Shown: one piece after another, positions 23,545 to 36,500 of the stretch
Numbering within the stretch: position 1 is the first letter of the stretch
Layout of the letters: each line of letters begins with the position of its first letter
Assembly (NCBI GenBank): GCA_958295665.1
Contig: OY282558.1
Location: 352,637,034-352,701,033, forward strand
Length of the DNA stretch: 64,000 nucleotides
From: Tipula vernalis
Taxonomy: Eukaryota > Arthropoda > Insecta > Diptera > Tipulidae
Direction of reading: 5' to 3'
Made by a program: the position numbers and the translations under genes
The notes under the pieces: model-generated
The model's input: the letters and a program-made list of their open reading frames with translations, nothing else
Told to the model about the DNA's origin: nothing
The model's database searches: none

Positions 23545-23885
23545 GAGTTTTATTTTAATTCTCCGAGTAATATATTGAAACGCCCATACCGCTTACACTT
23601 ATTACCTCCAGCTATCGTTCTGGTACCGATGTGAAGCTAGAACGTAAAGTTAGAACGGAAAATTTCAAAATGTACGCACGGTAATATTTTTAATTAGAGA
23701 CTTAAACTAGACTTTTTCTTGTTAGGTATAGTTCTAAAAACAACCTTACGAAATTTATAATAAAGATTATATTCGTAATAACCGAAATTTAAAAGTTTTT
23801 CCCAAAAACAAAAAAATTTTAGTAAAGCGCTATGCCTACTGAAAAACGAACAGGAAAACTGCAGTAAGTTTTTCCTATATACGAG
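23545..23885. other. Probable remainder of gypsy tail, then AT-rich sequence
   Basis: The first ~80 bp may be the end of the interrupted 3' LTR, since polyadenylation signals precede the MITE. No gene is supported. Confidence 0.3.
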
Positions 23886-24826
23886 TACCATCAGAGCCTT
23901 CTAGAGTATAGAGCCATAATCTTAATGACGTATTTTTTATAAGCTTTTTTAGTGGTATAACTTTTCACTGAGTTCCATAGGAATCCATAGTAAAAATGGT
24001 GTTTTTTAGCTTCAAGTTTTTCAATGAAAAAAGTGAAAATGTTATAAAATGTTTATATAAAAGTTTTCTACATATCTTTAAGAACAATATACAAGAAGGC
24101 CATATTGGTATTAAGTAAATATTAATTGCAGAAATATTAAAATTAAATTATTTCTAAAATATATTTTTTCGAACTTTCATTTTGAAAAATATATCAAAGT
24201 TGGCTCAGACAAATTAAAATAATACTTGCTAAGTTTATCTTTAGTTTTACTAGTGTACGTAAGATGTCTAAAATGGTCACAGAAAAATACGAAAAAAAAT
24301 TATTTAAGCGCAAAATTATCACACGTTCCTATATTTTGTGAATTTGTTTTGCTTTTCCTACAATTTTTGAACTTGAAATTTCCCCAGGTGGTAAGTTTTG
24401 GTACGATTTTTCCAAATTTTTACGGCCATCACTGCCATCTATGTAATGTATATTGACTTAATAACCAAACGAATCGTAGTAAGCTTTTATTTTAATTTGA
24501 CCAGAATGCTGTTGTTATGAATTTTTTTTTATATTTTGGTTTAAATAAATCAATTATTACAAGAAAATGAAAACGATTTACTTAAACGATATTCATGTAT
24601 GTTGAAATTCAAACATTTATGAAAGTATTTCAGAAATAATAATTAAGAATTTGTAACGTTTTCATTTAAAAATTTGTCTTAGGAAAAAAAGTGATTTCCC
24701 ATATGTTTTGTGTGTTTTACTATGAAAAGTTCCGTTTTTTCCTCGTTTCTAATTCCCTTATAAAAGCTCAGATTTTTTGATTATGGCTCTATATAATACA
24801 GGGTGCTCTGGTACCATACATAACTC
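23886..24826. mobile_element. Complete copy of a dispersed non-coding TIR repeat
   Basis: The ends are inverted copies: left has CAGAGCCTTCTAGAGTATAG and AGCCATAATC; right has GATTATGGCTCTATAT and GGGTGCTCTGGTACC. The internal sequence matches 13700-13908 plus 18690-18944 directly, and 12640-12842 inversely. It has no coding capacity. It is the uninterrupted reference copy that exposes the 4.8-kb insertion. Confidence 0.65.
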
Positions 24827-25457
24827 CAAAATTATTGCAATATGTATCGAAAAAATTATTTAGCACAGAAAAAATTAATTTTTATTTTCTCAGCCAATTA
24901 AATAGTTTTTTGAATTATTTAAATTGGAAATAGTATTGCAGGTATATTCGGTCAATAACCAAAAGATTTTAAATGAAAAAAAGGAATAATTTTTGGATTA
25001 TAAAGAAATAACTCAATACAGTTTATCTTTTCATTTTAAAGTGGATTTTGCGCTTATCTTGTTAACTAAAAATAATAGGTTCTAAAAACACAACAATAAA
25101 ATTGGTTTAAATATTTGGTAGAGTCAGCATGTTCCTTTCTTAATATTTGATAGTTAAAAAATTAAAATTTATAAATGGATGCATTTCAGATTCACAAAAG
25201 TGAAATTAGCTACAAACATGTTTGGCTTCCTCACAATGGTCGGACATTAATTTAATTTTCAATTAAAGTAGATAAAATTCAATTTCAATTAAAGTAGAGT
25301 CATTGTCGAGCTAGCTTATGATACTTCAAACTCTAGTCCTAATACTACAAATTTTTTGTTGTTGTTTATGTTTTTTTTAAATAATAATTTTTAGTAATAA
25401 TAATGTAATTTTGTTCATTAGACCTTCATTACCAAAAATATTTGGAAAAGCGATTCA
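24827..25457. other. Gene-free AT-rich stretch
   Basis: No feature recognised apart from a short local duplication (AATTTCAATTAAAGTAGA, about 25257-25300). Confidence 0.5.
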
Positions 25458-26514
25458 TTGTTTAGCCCTTGCACACAATTCGCAATTCAGAATTAAAAGC
25501 GGTAGACGCCGCAACAGATTTAAAAATACACGCCAAGACGTCAAAACACGTAACAAGAGCGATTAAGGCAATGGAAGAAACTACCTCCAGACTGCATCAA
25601 AACGAAAACAACCGCGTTGGTAAACAACGTGATTGGCGAAACACAAATGGACAACTTGTGCGAGGCTATGCATAAATCTACTAAAATGTTGTCGTTGGTG
25701 GGTAGAACTGAATACCAGGCTAAAATTAGGGATTTTTTTTCTGTTAGAAAAAATTATAAATTGCAATGCATGAGGTATTTATTCAAAACTAATTGAGGTA
25801 TTCAACCAATTTAATATTAATAACAAGAAAAAAAAATTATAGGATTTGCAGCTGATATTGCCCCTTTGATGACGAGCACACACCATTCTGTTTTTGATTT
25901 TCAAAAAAAAAAAAAAAAAAATTCTGAGTCTATTAGACGCTCTAAAATCCTTTTTGTACACGAATTCGTTAAGACATTACAATCTTCATAACAAATAATC
26001 GACACTGCAAAATTCACAGTTTCAAATGTATTTAAAATTCTGAAAATATATTTTAGGATTGGTCAATAAATTGAAAAGGATGTTTTAAAGCGACGAGCCT
26101 CAAGTATATTTTGATTGTTTTGTGAAACCGGAAATCAATAGATTAATAGATAAAGAAATCTACCAAGGTTTAGGTGATGATTGGAGGGAATTAAGATTTT
26201 TAAACTTTGAAACCCTAAATTTAAAGGAAGACGAAAAAATTGTAAGATTTTGGGATACAATTTTTCATTTAAAAAGAGGAGATGGGACGGAAACCTTTCC
26301 TAATTTACACAAATTAATTAGGGCAGTTTTGACAATTCCAGTAGCTACTGCCAATGTCGAACGAATTCTTTCTTCGATCAATTTAAATAAGACAAAAATC
26401 AGAAATATACTAGGAGTTCCTATATTAGTAGGAATTTTAAGAACCAAAGATTATTTAAAAAGTTATTTAAGTTCTATAAATTTTCAAATAACAAATAATA
26501 TGCCAAGAAAATAA
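25458..26514 (+). pseudogene. hAT transposase C-terminal fragment
   Basis: The 26122-26514 frame is the hAT dimerisation region: FWDTIFHLKRGDGTETFPNL, then HKLIRAVLTIPVATANVERI, then LSSINLNKTKIRN and LVGILRTKDYLKS. This resembles the ZMYM6/TTF-like hAT proteins. Upstream (25458-25770) decayed frames may be the middle of the same gene, but that part is weak. A 19-base A run (25902-25920) lies between. No terminal repeats were found, so it is an orphan fragment. Confidence 0.7.
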
Positions 26515-28099
26515 ATCAAAATGAAAATGAATCTTTTCAATGTGATGATAGCAGCACCAAAGTACATGTACAAATATAGTTTGCTGTTTTTAAATATTTT
26601 AACTGACAAAAAGTCAACTATTGTGATTTTGTGAATTATGGGATTTTTCAAAATTGCAAAAGTTTTGAAAATTCAAACTCACTCCATTTCATTCGGTCTA
26701 TGTCGCTTTCTCTATATCGATCTCCCGTCAATTATATTATGTATAAGAGCTATCTCCTTTTCTCCGCTTCGATCACGTACTTTCGTTGGTGAGAGACGCA
26801 GATGAATGATAGTTGAAATAGAATATCATTTTATTTTAGCTAGTTGAGATCGCATTAATAAAATATATTTCTACTAAGCGAAATAGTGTTCATATTCAGT
26901 TTAAGTAAAAGAAACACAAACTCGCTTCTCGCTTTTTGTGCAAAATCCCAGACCAGGTTAATGATTTTGTACATTTCCAATTAATATATTTGGTCCGAAA
27001 GGTGTGACCGTTAACACTTTGAAACGAATCTTTTTCCAGTTATCAAAATCCCGGCTTTCCTAACGGTTGCAGCGTTGCTTACTCGCTTTTTGTAGGGTGT
27101 GACAAAAAATATTGAAGCACTCCGACAATTCATAAAATTTATATAGTTTCGTCTGTATAAATTGAATAAAATGTACACAATTCGAAAATTAATAATTGTT
27201 AAATGCACAATAACAAGTACTACACACATATAATAAAATATTAAATAGCACAAAAGAATTTTAATAACAAAAGACCAAAATGTCATTTTATTAATTGTTT
27301 TAAGCGAGATGTAAACTACCACCACCACCAACATGCCATAAAATCTATGCATTTTAATTTTTACTCCTCAGTTCTGTGGAAAAATATTCCGGATGTGCAT
27401 AATTTTGTGTTATGTAATTACAGTTTTTTTTATTATGCAACATTTCCTTTGTAATCGGTTTTAACTTTTTAAAAATGCAATCAAAATGCTATTAACAAAT
27501 ACTATATAAAATATAAATTGGTAAAAATCAATACTAGAGCTACATGTATAACGACCCCTTAACATTTATAAATTAAATAAATTATTCTATTTCTAAAAAT
27601 TATATACAAGTACATGGGTACTATTGATCGCCAATTAATATTCTGTTTGGATTCCAAAACCAACAACAAAAACATGTAATTTTACTAAAAATAAATATAA
27701 TTAGTCTAAATTAACACTACAAATAGAATAATAATTATTAATAAATTATTTGATTTTAATTTATGTGCAGGCAAATTTTAAGTATTTTTTATAATATTTA
27801 TAAATTACCAATAAATTAAAATAAAAAAAATTATTAGTTAAAACTAAAATTTATTTACTTATAATTTATAATTAATTGTTGAGGCTGCTGAATTTATTTA
27901 ATTACATTTTCATTGTATTTTGTTTAATTAACAATTAACGTAATATTATTTCACCCTCCAAACACCTCTAGGACGTGCTGACCAAATTAGACAGAAGGCT
28001 TTATTCTCCTAATATAATTGTGCAGATAACAACCTTCTGGGTGTGTGAACTGAGATATGGTAATGTAACATTATTCTGCCGATTCACAAAAAACAGCCA

Positions 28100-28400
28100 T
28101 ATGATTCTATTTTAATTTAATATTATATATTCATGTCCAACAAACTAGAGAAAGGGTACAGCACGGACCGTTAGTACTGCCCCTCGCAATTATTGGAAAT
28201 TTATAAAATTTTCTCAAGAGCTTATCAATGATTCTACTTTAATTTCAGTTTAAATTCATGTCCGATAAAAGTAACGAAAGAGGATCGTCAGTACTACTCA
28301 ACTAAGAAGTAAGGGCTCATCACAGAACCTTTAGCACTCTGCTCTTAACCATAAGAAATTTATGAAATTTTCTTAAAAAAACTCGTGAACGAATCTTTTT
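28100..28400. repeat. Diverged tandem duplication, ~145-bp unit
   Basis: AATTCATGTCC, then a purine-rich stretch, then AGTACT..CTC, then AAATTTATRAAATTTTCT occur twice in the same order and spacing. Divergence is high. Confidence 0.45.
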
Positions 28401-28770
28401 ACAGAAAAAATTTAATTCATGGTGGTGTGCGTTCGATGGATGGAAGACGTATTTCCCCCTCTCAGTAAATCAAGCTTTGGTTTCGTTTATTTAATTTATT
28501 TTTGCTTGTTTAATGTAATTTAAATTGGTTAACTTTATTTAGTGAATAAAAGTTTGTTTTTGTTTTGTTTTAGTTTATTTTATTTGAGTTTGATTTGCAC
28601 AGAAGCGTTCATTGTATATAAAAAAAAAATTGGAGGTGGACTATGTCATCTACACGGTCGTAGGTGTTTTGCGTCATAACGTTTACACATAGGCTGAATA
28701 TATGTAAAATATATTAACCGCCACTGTTTCTTGATTAGATGAAGCGTTGCCCCGCTACAGTGCTCACCAC

Positions 28771-28835
28771 AGTTGCCATAGTTCAGTGGTTCAAGCATTT
28801 AAATCGTTCGAAATCAGAGGTTGGCGGCGTGGCTT
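28771..28835 (+). repeat. Possible tRNA-derived (SINE-like) Pol III promoter remnant
   Basis: ATAGTTCAGTGGTTCAAGC resembles an A box and TCGTTCGAAATC, about 25 nt later, resembles a B box. No cloverleaf with a paired acceptor stem can be drawn by eye, so it is not called as a tRNA. Confidence 0.2.
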
Positions 28836-30289
28836 TCCTTTTCCTTTATTGCGATAATATTGTGGGTGAGGCATAAGACCTATGGACCAACCTAAGCAAT
28901 CATATATTTAAATTAAAGGTAATGCTTTTTGTTGATGAGTAATTGCCCACGACCAAGGCCAAAATGCTCCTGTAATACTAGAAAAGAAGTTTTATATGGC
29001 GTATTTTTATAAATCATATTTTATTATTCAATTTTTTTTTTTTTTTTTATAAAAATACAGTCGAGAATATACATTTTTTCGCATGTTTTATTGAAATATG
29101 CTAAGCATAACGTTGAATTGCCCTTACATTGACTGCGTTATATTAACACTGGCACTTTCTATAGTTTTCAATTTTTATAGTTCTGTAATCAATTTTTTTA
29201 TATGGTGACAGTTAACGACTTAAACTATTTTATTTTATTTATTTATTTATTGATACATAAAATTTGACACACCATATTTTGAGCAGGAGCTCATTCGTCA
29301 TAGGGTATACATAATTGACTAAAATAAAATAACGTACAAAATGGAGTATTAATTAGCACTGCCAGTGGTACACTTCGTCCTCACACCTCAGTTATCCGTT
29401 TCCTTTAAAAGGTTATTATCCTATTTACACGTCTCAAATAAATTGGACGGATTGCTTTTAGTCCAAATCAACACAGCCGCTACAATTCAGCCGTTCAACT
29501 TAGATAATTGATGAGATACTGATGAGTACAACATTTCGGATCCTCTTAGTATAAACATTTTGACATTCCAGATTCTTTGTATCAATTACAATAACACAAC
29601 AAAACAAATTTAAAATAAATATTTTTAACGAAAATACAAAATAAAAAAAAAAATAAACACGTCGAGTTTTTTTCGGAAATGGCCAAATAGTGGCGCAAAT
29701 AGTGTTTTGGTTTTCTGCTCGTTTTATTTTCAAATTGGCTGTTTTCTGTAATACTTTTATTATTTCTAGTGGAAATGTAGAACTTTGGGTAAACGGGTGA
29801 ATTGGATTATGACTCATTAATTTAAAATAATCTGAATCAGTACTTGATTTCCAGAAATAGGAATCATGAGCCTGAACTAGCAAGGAATGCGGAATTATGG
29901 ATACTTAAGTATTACTTAGTAAAAACTGATTAATTTGATTTTAATTTTCAGATTGTCATAAATATCAATGTAATATTTTTAAATAGGTTTCCGGTACATT
30001 GTTGCATCTAATTTGAATTACTGAAACGTTGGATTGGGAATTTCATTGAATTACCTTGCTTCTAGCAGGGATTAATATCGAGTCATCAATTCGATCATAT
30101 AATAGCACGAAAATAGTATTGAATTTTCATAATATACGGAGAATAATTTATATTGGTCATATATTTTGTTAAAAAATCTCTACCTTAAATACCGTCCGTC
30201 TCTATCGGAAAATTATCAGACACGACTTGGAGTTCATGTACCAATCTTGCTTCGTTTTCTAAAATTATTTTAGAACAGAACAGACAGAA

Positions 30290-31330
30290 AGACATCGGCA
30301 AACTACCAGACTGCGTCAAAGAACTACAAGTCTTTGACAGAAATCCATCACATTATGTGTCATGGATATATGTACAATGTAGAAAGTATCCTAAAAGACT
30401 ACGAGACAGTGAAGGATAAACCAGTAGATAGAGCCATATTACAAAGTATAAGACAGAAAATACGAGGAACTGCGGAAGCAGCTCTCTTATCATATAACAT
30501 TTTCGACGAAAATTGGAGTGCGATAAAAGGATGTTTATCGTCACAATATGCCGACAAAAGAGATGTGAGGACACTCGAATATCAATTGGGCAGCCTAACT
30601 CAGGGAAAGAAAAGTATAAACCAATGTTACGCAACTGTAAATCATCAACTATCCCTCATTATCAACAAAGTTAAAACTGAAAACTACAATGCAGACACCA
30701 TGACAGTGCTGATAAACATATACAGGAATCGAGCAGTGGATGTCTTCGTTAGAGGTGGGGATAAATCAAGAATGCTAACTATTCAGAGACCGAAGAATCT
30801 CCCAGAGGCGTATTCTTCATGTCTGGAGATACAAAATCTCAATTTCCGGAGTATGCCAATACAAAATAGAAATTTTAACAATTCAATCGCGATTCTTGTA
30901 AACCAAATCAATGCGAATAAAGTTCAACAATACACGAAGTCGATACGGCTACCAAGAATATCGCTGAGAAATATGGGGTACAGTACGCAGTATTAACAAT
31001 CATACAATCAACAACCATACCAACAACAGCAATATCAACAACTATACCAGCAAAAACAAAATTACTTTGTAACACTACCATCAAGGCCAGTCCAACCGAA
31101 ACCACCGAGTCGGGTAACACGAAAAAAATCAATTACATGAATCGACCAAGCAATATAAACTTAAAGCCAAGAAGAGAAAGGAGTCCTACTACTCACTTGA
31201 AACAACGCAAGCAACAAAGAATATTCCATATAATGTAACAACAGGATGGTGAACAAGAATACGAGGAGTATATTGATGACTACAGCGACATCGCGGACAA
31301 AGAAGAAGAGGCGGAAGAGAATATAGAGGT
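30290..31330 (+). pseudogene. gag: Errantivirus-type Gag remnant
   Basis: The longest open part (30334-30996) gives gypsy-class capsid sequence: RAILQSIRQKIRGTAEAALL, then YNIFDENWSAIKGCLSSQYA, RTLEYQLGSLTQGKKSINQ and VFVRGGDKSRMLTI. The upstream frame (30295-30360: KLPDCVKELQVFDRNPSHY) adds the N-terminal side. A Gln/Tyr-rich C-terminal tail (PYQQQQYQQLYQQKQNYF) continues to about 31080, then an acidic segment. As in errantiviruses, no zinc knuckle is seen. Frameshifts and stops interrupt it. Confidence 0.8.
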
Positions 31331-31334
31331 AAAT

Positions 31335-31726
31335 TTTATAACAAATGCCTCTCCAGCGTACCTTACGTAGAGTTTCGAACAAATGACAACAAGATCCTAA
31401 GATTCCTTGCCAAATCGCCAGGAATGCTAAACCAATGGACAAACAATTCAACATTAGATCAGCGGGAGGTGACGTCAAAATCCGACAAAAAATATCAACA
31501 CAATTCTTTAAAAATTTTGGCAATGACATTCTGCTAGATTTCTATGTTCTACCAGGACTAAAAACATTTGACGGGATAATTGGAGACGACACCCTAAAGA
31601 GATTGGAAGCACCAATCGACAGGAAAATAATATTCTTACAATAAAACCAGGTATCAGGATCCCTTTGAAAGCCATGTAACATCCATTGTTCAAGTGAATA
31701 CTATCGAGACAAAAAATGATCACCTG
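31335..31726 (+). pseudogene. Decayed protease region of pol
   Basis: Matches the start of errantivirus Pol in shifting frames (VNFITNASPAYL near 31330; FDGIIGDDTLKRLEAPIDR near 31570). The active-site aspartate motif is not recognisable. It is cut by the 250-bp MITE at 31727. Confidence 0.55.
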
Positions 31727-31976
31727 GGGGCCTATTCTCGAATTTCACATCCATTTTCCACATGTGGACATCTGTCAAAGTTGTCAAAAATTGGTTCGAA
31801 AATTGTAATTCGTATATAAAACACATGCGGCATTGACATTTTCCTATATGGGGAATTTTTCCACATGCTTATACCCATTCGGAAATATTCCCTTAGTACC
31901 GAAAAAATTCAATTTTTATGAGTTTTGACAGATGTCCACATGTGGAAAATGGATGTGGAATTTGAGAATAGGCCCC
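31727..31976. mobile_element. 250-bp MITE, TSD CTG
   Basis: The ends read inward GGGGCCTATTCTCGAA and GGGGCCTATTCTCAAA, inverted for about 53 bp with CACATGTGG palindromes. CTG flanks both sides (31724-31726, 31977-31979). The rejoined flanks restore gypsy sequence. Termini and target site resemble those of 13909-18689 and 57488-59443. Confidence 0.88.
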
Positions 31977-32045
31977 CTGAATAACGAAACGAAATTGAAA
32001 CTGAGAACGATGCCGAATAAATAGCTACCACTCTTCGGAGCCATT

Positions 32046-33510
32046 GGAGACCAACCGACCATTTAAACGAATGTGAGGGCGGAGATCAAAACTACTACCA
32101 ATGACCCGATCAACATGAGAGAAGAAGAGGATCAACAAATAAAACAACTGCGCAATGACGGCATTATAAGACCATCGAAAAGTCCGTATGATTTACCCAT
32201 TTGGATTATAGAGAAGAAAATGGATGCATTGGGAGTAAAAAAGTATCGAATGGTCATAGATTATAAAAGATTGAACGCAGTTACCGTGTCGGACACCTAT
32301 CCAATACCAGACATCTCTAACACCATCGCAAATCGGGCCAACTCCAAATTCTTCACAATGATAGATCTTACATCCGGATTCCACAACATTAAGATGATGG
32401 AAAAGGATATACCTAAGACGGCATTCTCGACAATGAACGGGAAATACGAATTCACCAGGCTACCGTTTGGACTGAAAAACGCGCCAGCGATGGGATAATC
32501 GACTACGTCTTAAAGGAATACATCGGTAAAATATGTTATGTATACATCGATGATATTATTATCATATTTGGGGGAGAAAACGAAGAGGAACAATTGAAAA
32601 CTGTCCATAAAATTCTAGACAGACTATGGAAAGCTAATCGCCGAGTCAATTTACACAAAACCGAATTTCTAAAAGAGGAAACCGAGTTCATAGGATATAT
32701 AATAACGAACAAGGGAATAAGAACGGATCAAAAAAAAATAACGGCTGTGCAGAAACTAAAACCACCTGAAAATCTTAAAGAATTGAAAAGTTTCCTTGGA
32801 CTAACATCATACTATAGGCGATTCATCAGAGACTTCGCAAAGGTAGCGAAACCTTTGGTGAATCTCACGAGGGAGGAGAACGCACAAATAAAAGCTAGCC
32901 AGTCAAAAAAAGTAAACATAAACTTAACAGACGTCGAGTTGGAAGCATTCCAACATCTAAAATCACTACTGTTTGTACTAACAATGGACGCGCATCGTTG
33001 CCGTACTCTCGCAAGGAGATATTGGCAAGGACCAACCTATAATGTATATATCTAGATCCCTCAATAAAATCGAAGAGAACTACACTATGAACGAAAAAGA
33101 AATGTTAGCGGTCATTTGGGCTTTAGATAATCTAAGGAATTACCTCTATGGAGCGAAGAAAATCAGGATTCTTACTGACCATCAGCCACTGACCTTCGCT
33201 CTCAGCAATAGGAATAGCAACAGCAAGCTGAAAAGATGGAAAGCCAGGCTAGAGGAGTACAACTACGAGATTGTCTACAAACCCGGAATTACAAATAAAG
33301 TAGCGGACGCACTATCAAAACTGAAGTTGGAGGTCAACACACTTTCGTCATCAAGCGATCAGACTGTACCTAGTGCAGAAGAAGATGGCACACAACTTAT
33401 TCATCATTGCGAAACCCCAATAAACGTCTTTAAAAATCAATTAATAATATCCGAGGGAAACGGAATTTACGCTTATGAGGAACGAAACCAGAACTATCAT
33501 AGGCATTCAA
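32046..33510 (+). pseudogene. pol: Errantivirus RT and RNase H
   Basis: RT fingers/palm: REEEDQQIKQLRNDGIIRPS, KKYRMVIDYKRLN, TMIDLTSGFHNIKM and RLPFGLKNAP; a frameshift and stop at about 32497; then VYIDDIIII (about 32540), the catalytic YXDD, and IGYIITNKGIRTD and ELKSFLGLTSYYRRFI. The connection to RNase H is deleted or shifted near 32985-33040. RNase H resumes with NEKEMLAVIWALDNLRNYLY, ILTDHQPLTFAL and GITNKVADALSKL. The frame ends where the satellite array begins, so the RNase H to integrase linker and the integrase zinc finger are lost. Confidence 0.85.
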
Positions 33511-33539
33511 TCTCCCTTTCAGAAGATCTCCCTTTCAGG

Positions 33540-36500
33540 ACTCTTGCAAAAAAATGTTGAATGTTGTTAATAAATCGACGAATTTCGTTTGGAACAAGGA
33601 CGTTGTTCTCTATTATACCAAATAGCAAAAATTTCAGAGATTGGCTCATATAGTGAATATATAGGTTGTAAAGTGCATATATTGCGAAATTTAAATCACT
33701 CAGTGCCATTTTGATATGAGCCGTATGGCTCTTGCAAAAAAATTTTGAAGGTTATAAATCGACGAATTTCATTTGGAATAAGGACGTTGTTCTCTATTAT
33801 ACCAAATAGCAAAAATCTCAGAGATTGGCTCATATAGTGACTATATAGGTTGTAAAGGGCATACATTGCGGAGTTTAAATCACTCAATGCCATTTTGATA
33901 TGAGCCGTAGGGCTCTTGCAAAAAAATTTTGAATGTTGTTAATAAATCGACGAATTTCGTTTGGAATAAGGACGTTGTTCTCTATTATACCAAATAGCAA
34001 AAATCTCAGAGATTGTCTCATATAGTGACTATATAGGTTGTAAAGGGCATACATTGCAGAATTAAAATCACTCAGTGCCATTTTGATATGAGCCGTATGG
34101 CTCTTGCAAAAAAATTTTGAAGTTAATAAATCGACGAATTTCGTTTGGAATAAGGACGTTGTTCTCTATTATACCAAATAGCAAAAATTTCAGAGATTGG
34201 CTCATATAGTGACTATATAGGTTGTAAAGGGCATACATTGCGGAATTGAAATCACTCAGTGCCATTTTGATATGAGCCGTAGGGCTCTTGCAAAAAAATT
34301 TTGAAAGTTAATAAATCGCCGAATTTCGTTTGGAATAAGGACGTTATTCTCTATTATACCAAATAGCATAAATCTCAGAGATTGGCTCATATAGTGACTA
34401 TAAAGGTTGTAAAGGGCATACATTGCGGAGTTTAAATCACTCAGTGCCATTTTGAATGTTGTTAATAAATCGACGAATTTCGTTTGGAACAAGGACGTTG
34501 TTCTCTATTATACCAAATAGCAAAAATCTCAGAGATTGGCTCATATAGTGACTATATAGGTTGTAAAGGGCATATATTGCGGAATTTAAATCACTCAGTG
34601 CCATTTTGATATGAGCCGTATGGCTCTTGCAAAAAAATTTTGAAATTAATAAATCGCCGAATTTCGTTTGGAATAAGGACGTTGTTCTCTATTATACCAA
34701 ATAGCAAAAATCTCAGAGATTGGCTCATATAGTGACTATAAAGGTTGTAAAGGGCATACATTGCGGGATTGAAATCACTCAGTGCCATTTTGATATGAGC
34801 CGTAGAGCTCTTGCAAAAAAATTTTGAAAGTTGTTAATAAATCGACGAATTTCGTTTGGAACAAGGACGTTGTTCTCTATTATACCAAATAGCAAAAATC
34901 TCAGAGATTGGCTCATATAGTGACTATATAGGTTGTAAAGGGCATACATTGCAGAATTGAAATCACTCAGTGCCATTTTGATATGAGCCGTATAGCTCTT
35001 GCAAAAAAATTTTGAAGTTAATAAATCAACGAATTTCGTTTGGAATAAGGACGTTGTTCTCTATTATACCAAAAAGCAAAAATCTCAGAGATTGTCTCAT
35101 ATAGTGACTATATAGGTTGTAAAAGGCATACATTGCAGAATTGAAATCACTCAGTGCCATTTTGATATGAGCCGTATGGCTCTTGCAAAAAAATTTTGAA
35201 GTTAATAAATCGACGAATTTCGTTTGGAATAAGGACGTTGTTCTCTATTATACCAAATAGCAAAAATCTCAGAGATTGGCTCATATAGTGACTATATAGG
35301 TTGTAAAGGGCATACATTGCGGAATTGAAATCACTCAGTGCCATTTTGATATGAGCCGTAGGGCTCTTGCAAAAAAAATTTGAAAATTAATAAATCGCCG
35401 AATTTCGTTTGGAACAAGGCCGTTGTTCTCTATTATACCAAATAGCAAAAATCTCAGAGATTGGCTCATATAGTGACTATATAGGTTGTAAAGGGCATAT
35501 ATTGCGGAATTTAAATCACTCAGTGCCATTTTGATATGAGCCGTATGGCTCTTGTAAAAAAAATTTTGAAATTAATAAATCGCCGAATTTCGTTTGGAAT
35601 AAGGACGTTGTTCTCTATTATACCAAATAGCAAAAATCTCAGAGATTGGCTCATAAAGTGACTATAAAGGTTGTAAAGGGCATACATTGCGGAGTTTAAA
35701 TCACTCAGTGCCATTTTGAATGTTGTTAATAAATCGACGAATTTCGTTTGGAACAAGGACGTTGTTCTCTATTATACCAAATAGCAAAAATCTCAGAGAT
35801 TGGCTCAGATAGTGACTATATAGGTTGTAAAGGGCATATATTGCGGAATTTAAATCACTCAGTGCCATTTTGATATGAGCCGTATGGCTCTTGTAAAAAA
35901 ATTTTGAAATTAATAAATCGCCGAATTTCGTTTAGAACAAGGACGTTGTGCTTTATTATACCAAATAGCAAAAATTTCAGAGATTAGCTCATATAGTGAC
36001 TATATAGGTTGTAAAGGGCATACATTACGGAGTTTAAATCACTCAGTGCCATTTTGGTATGAGCCGTAGGGCTCTTGCAAAAAAATTTTGAATGTTGTTA
36101 ATAAATCGACGAATTTCGTTTGGAATAAGGACGTTGTTCTCTATTATACCAAATAGCAAAAATCTCAGAAATTGGCTAATATAGTGACTATATAGGTTGT
36201 AAAGGGCATACATTGCGGAATTGAAATCACTCAGTGCCATTTTGATATGAGCCGTAGGGCTCTTGCAAAAAAATTTTGAATGTTGTTAATAAATCGACGA
36301 ATTTCGTTTGGAATAAGGACGTTGTTCTCTATTATACCAAATAGCAAAAATTTCAGAGATTGGCTAATATAGTGACTATATAGGTTGTAAAGGGCATACA
36401 TTGCGGAATTAAAATCACTCAGTGCGATTTTGATATGAGCCGTAGAGCTCTTGCAAAAAAATTTTGAATGTTGTTAATAAATCGACGAATTTCGTTTGGA

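Larger units (their letters stand above)
26515..30270. other. 3.7-kb gene-free AT-rich region
   Basis: No supported gene. It holds a possible LTR-like segment near 26690-26885 (TATAAGAGC followed by AATAAAATA), a diverged tandem duplication (28100-28400), a weak tRNA-like segment (28771-28835), and T- and A-runs (29031-29050, 29641-29656). The minus-strand frame at 29500-29883 matches nothing I know. Confidence 0.5.

Noticed and set aside
28771..28835. A functional tRNA gene
   Set aside because: A- and B-box-like words are present, but no paired acceptor, anticodon or T stem could be drawn.
29500..29883. 127-codon minus-strand frame
   Set aside because: Phe/Tyr-rich C-terminal half generated by A-runs; no recognisable domain.
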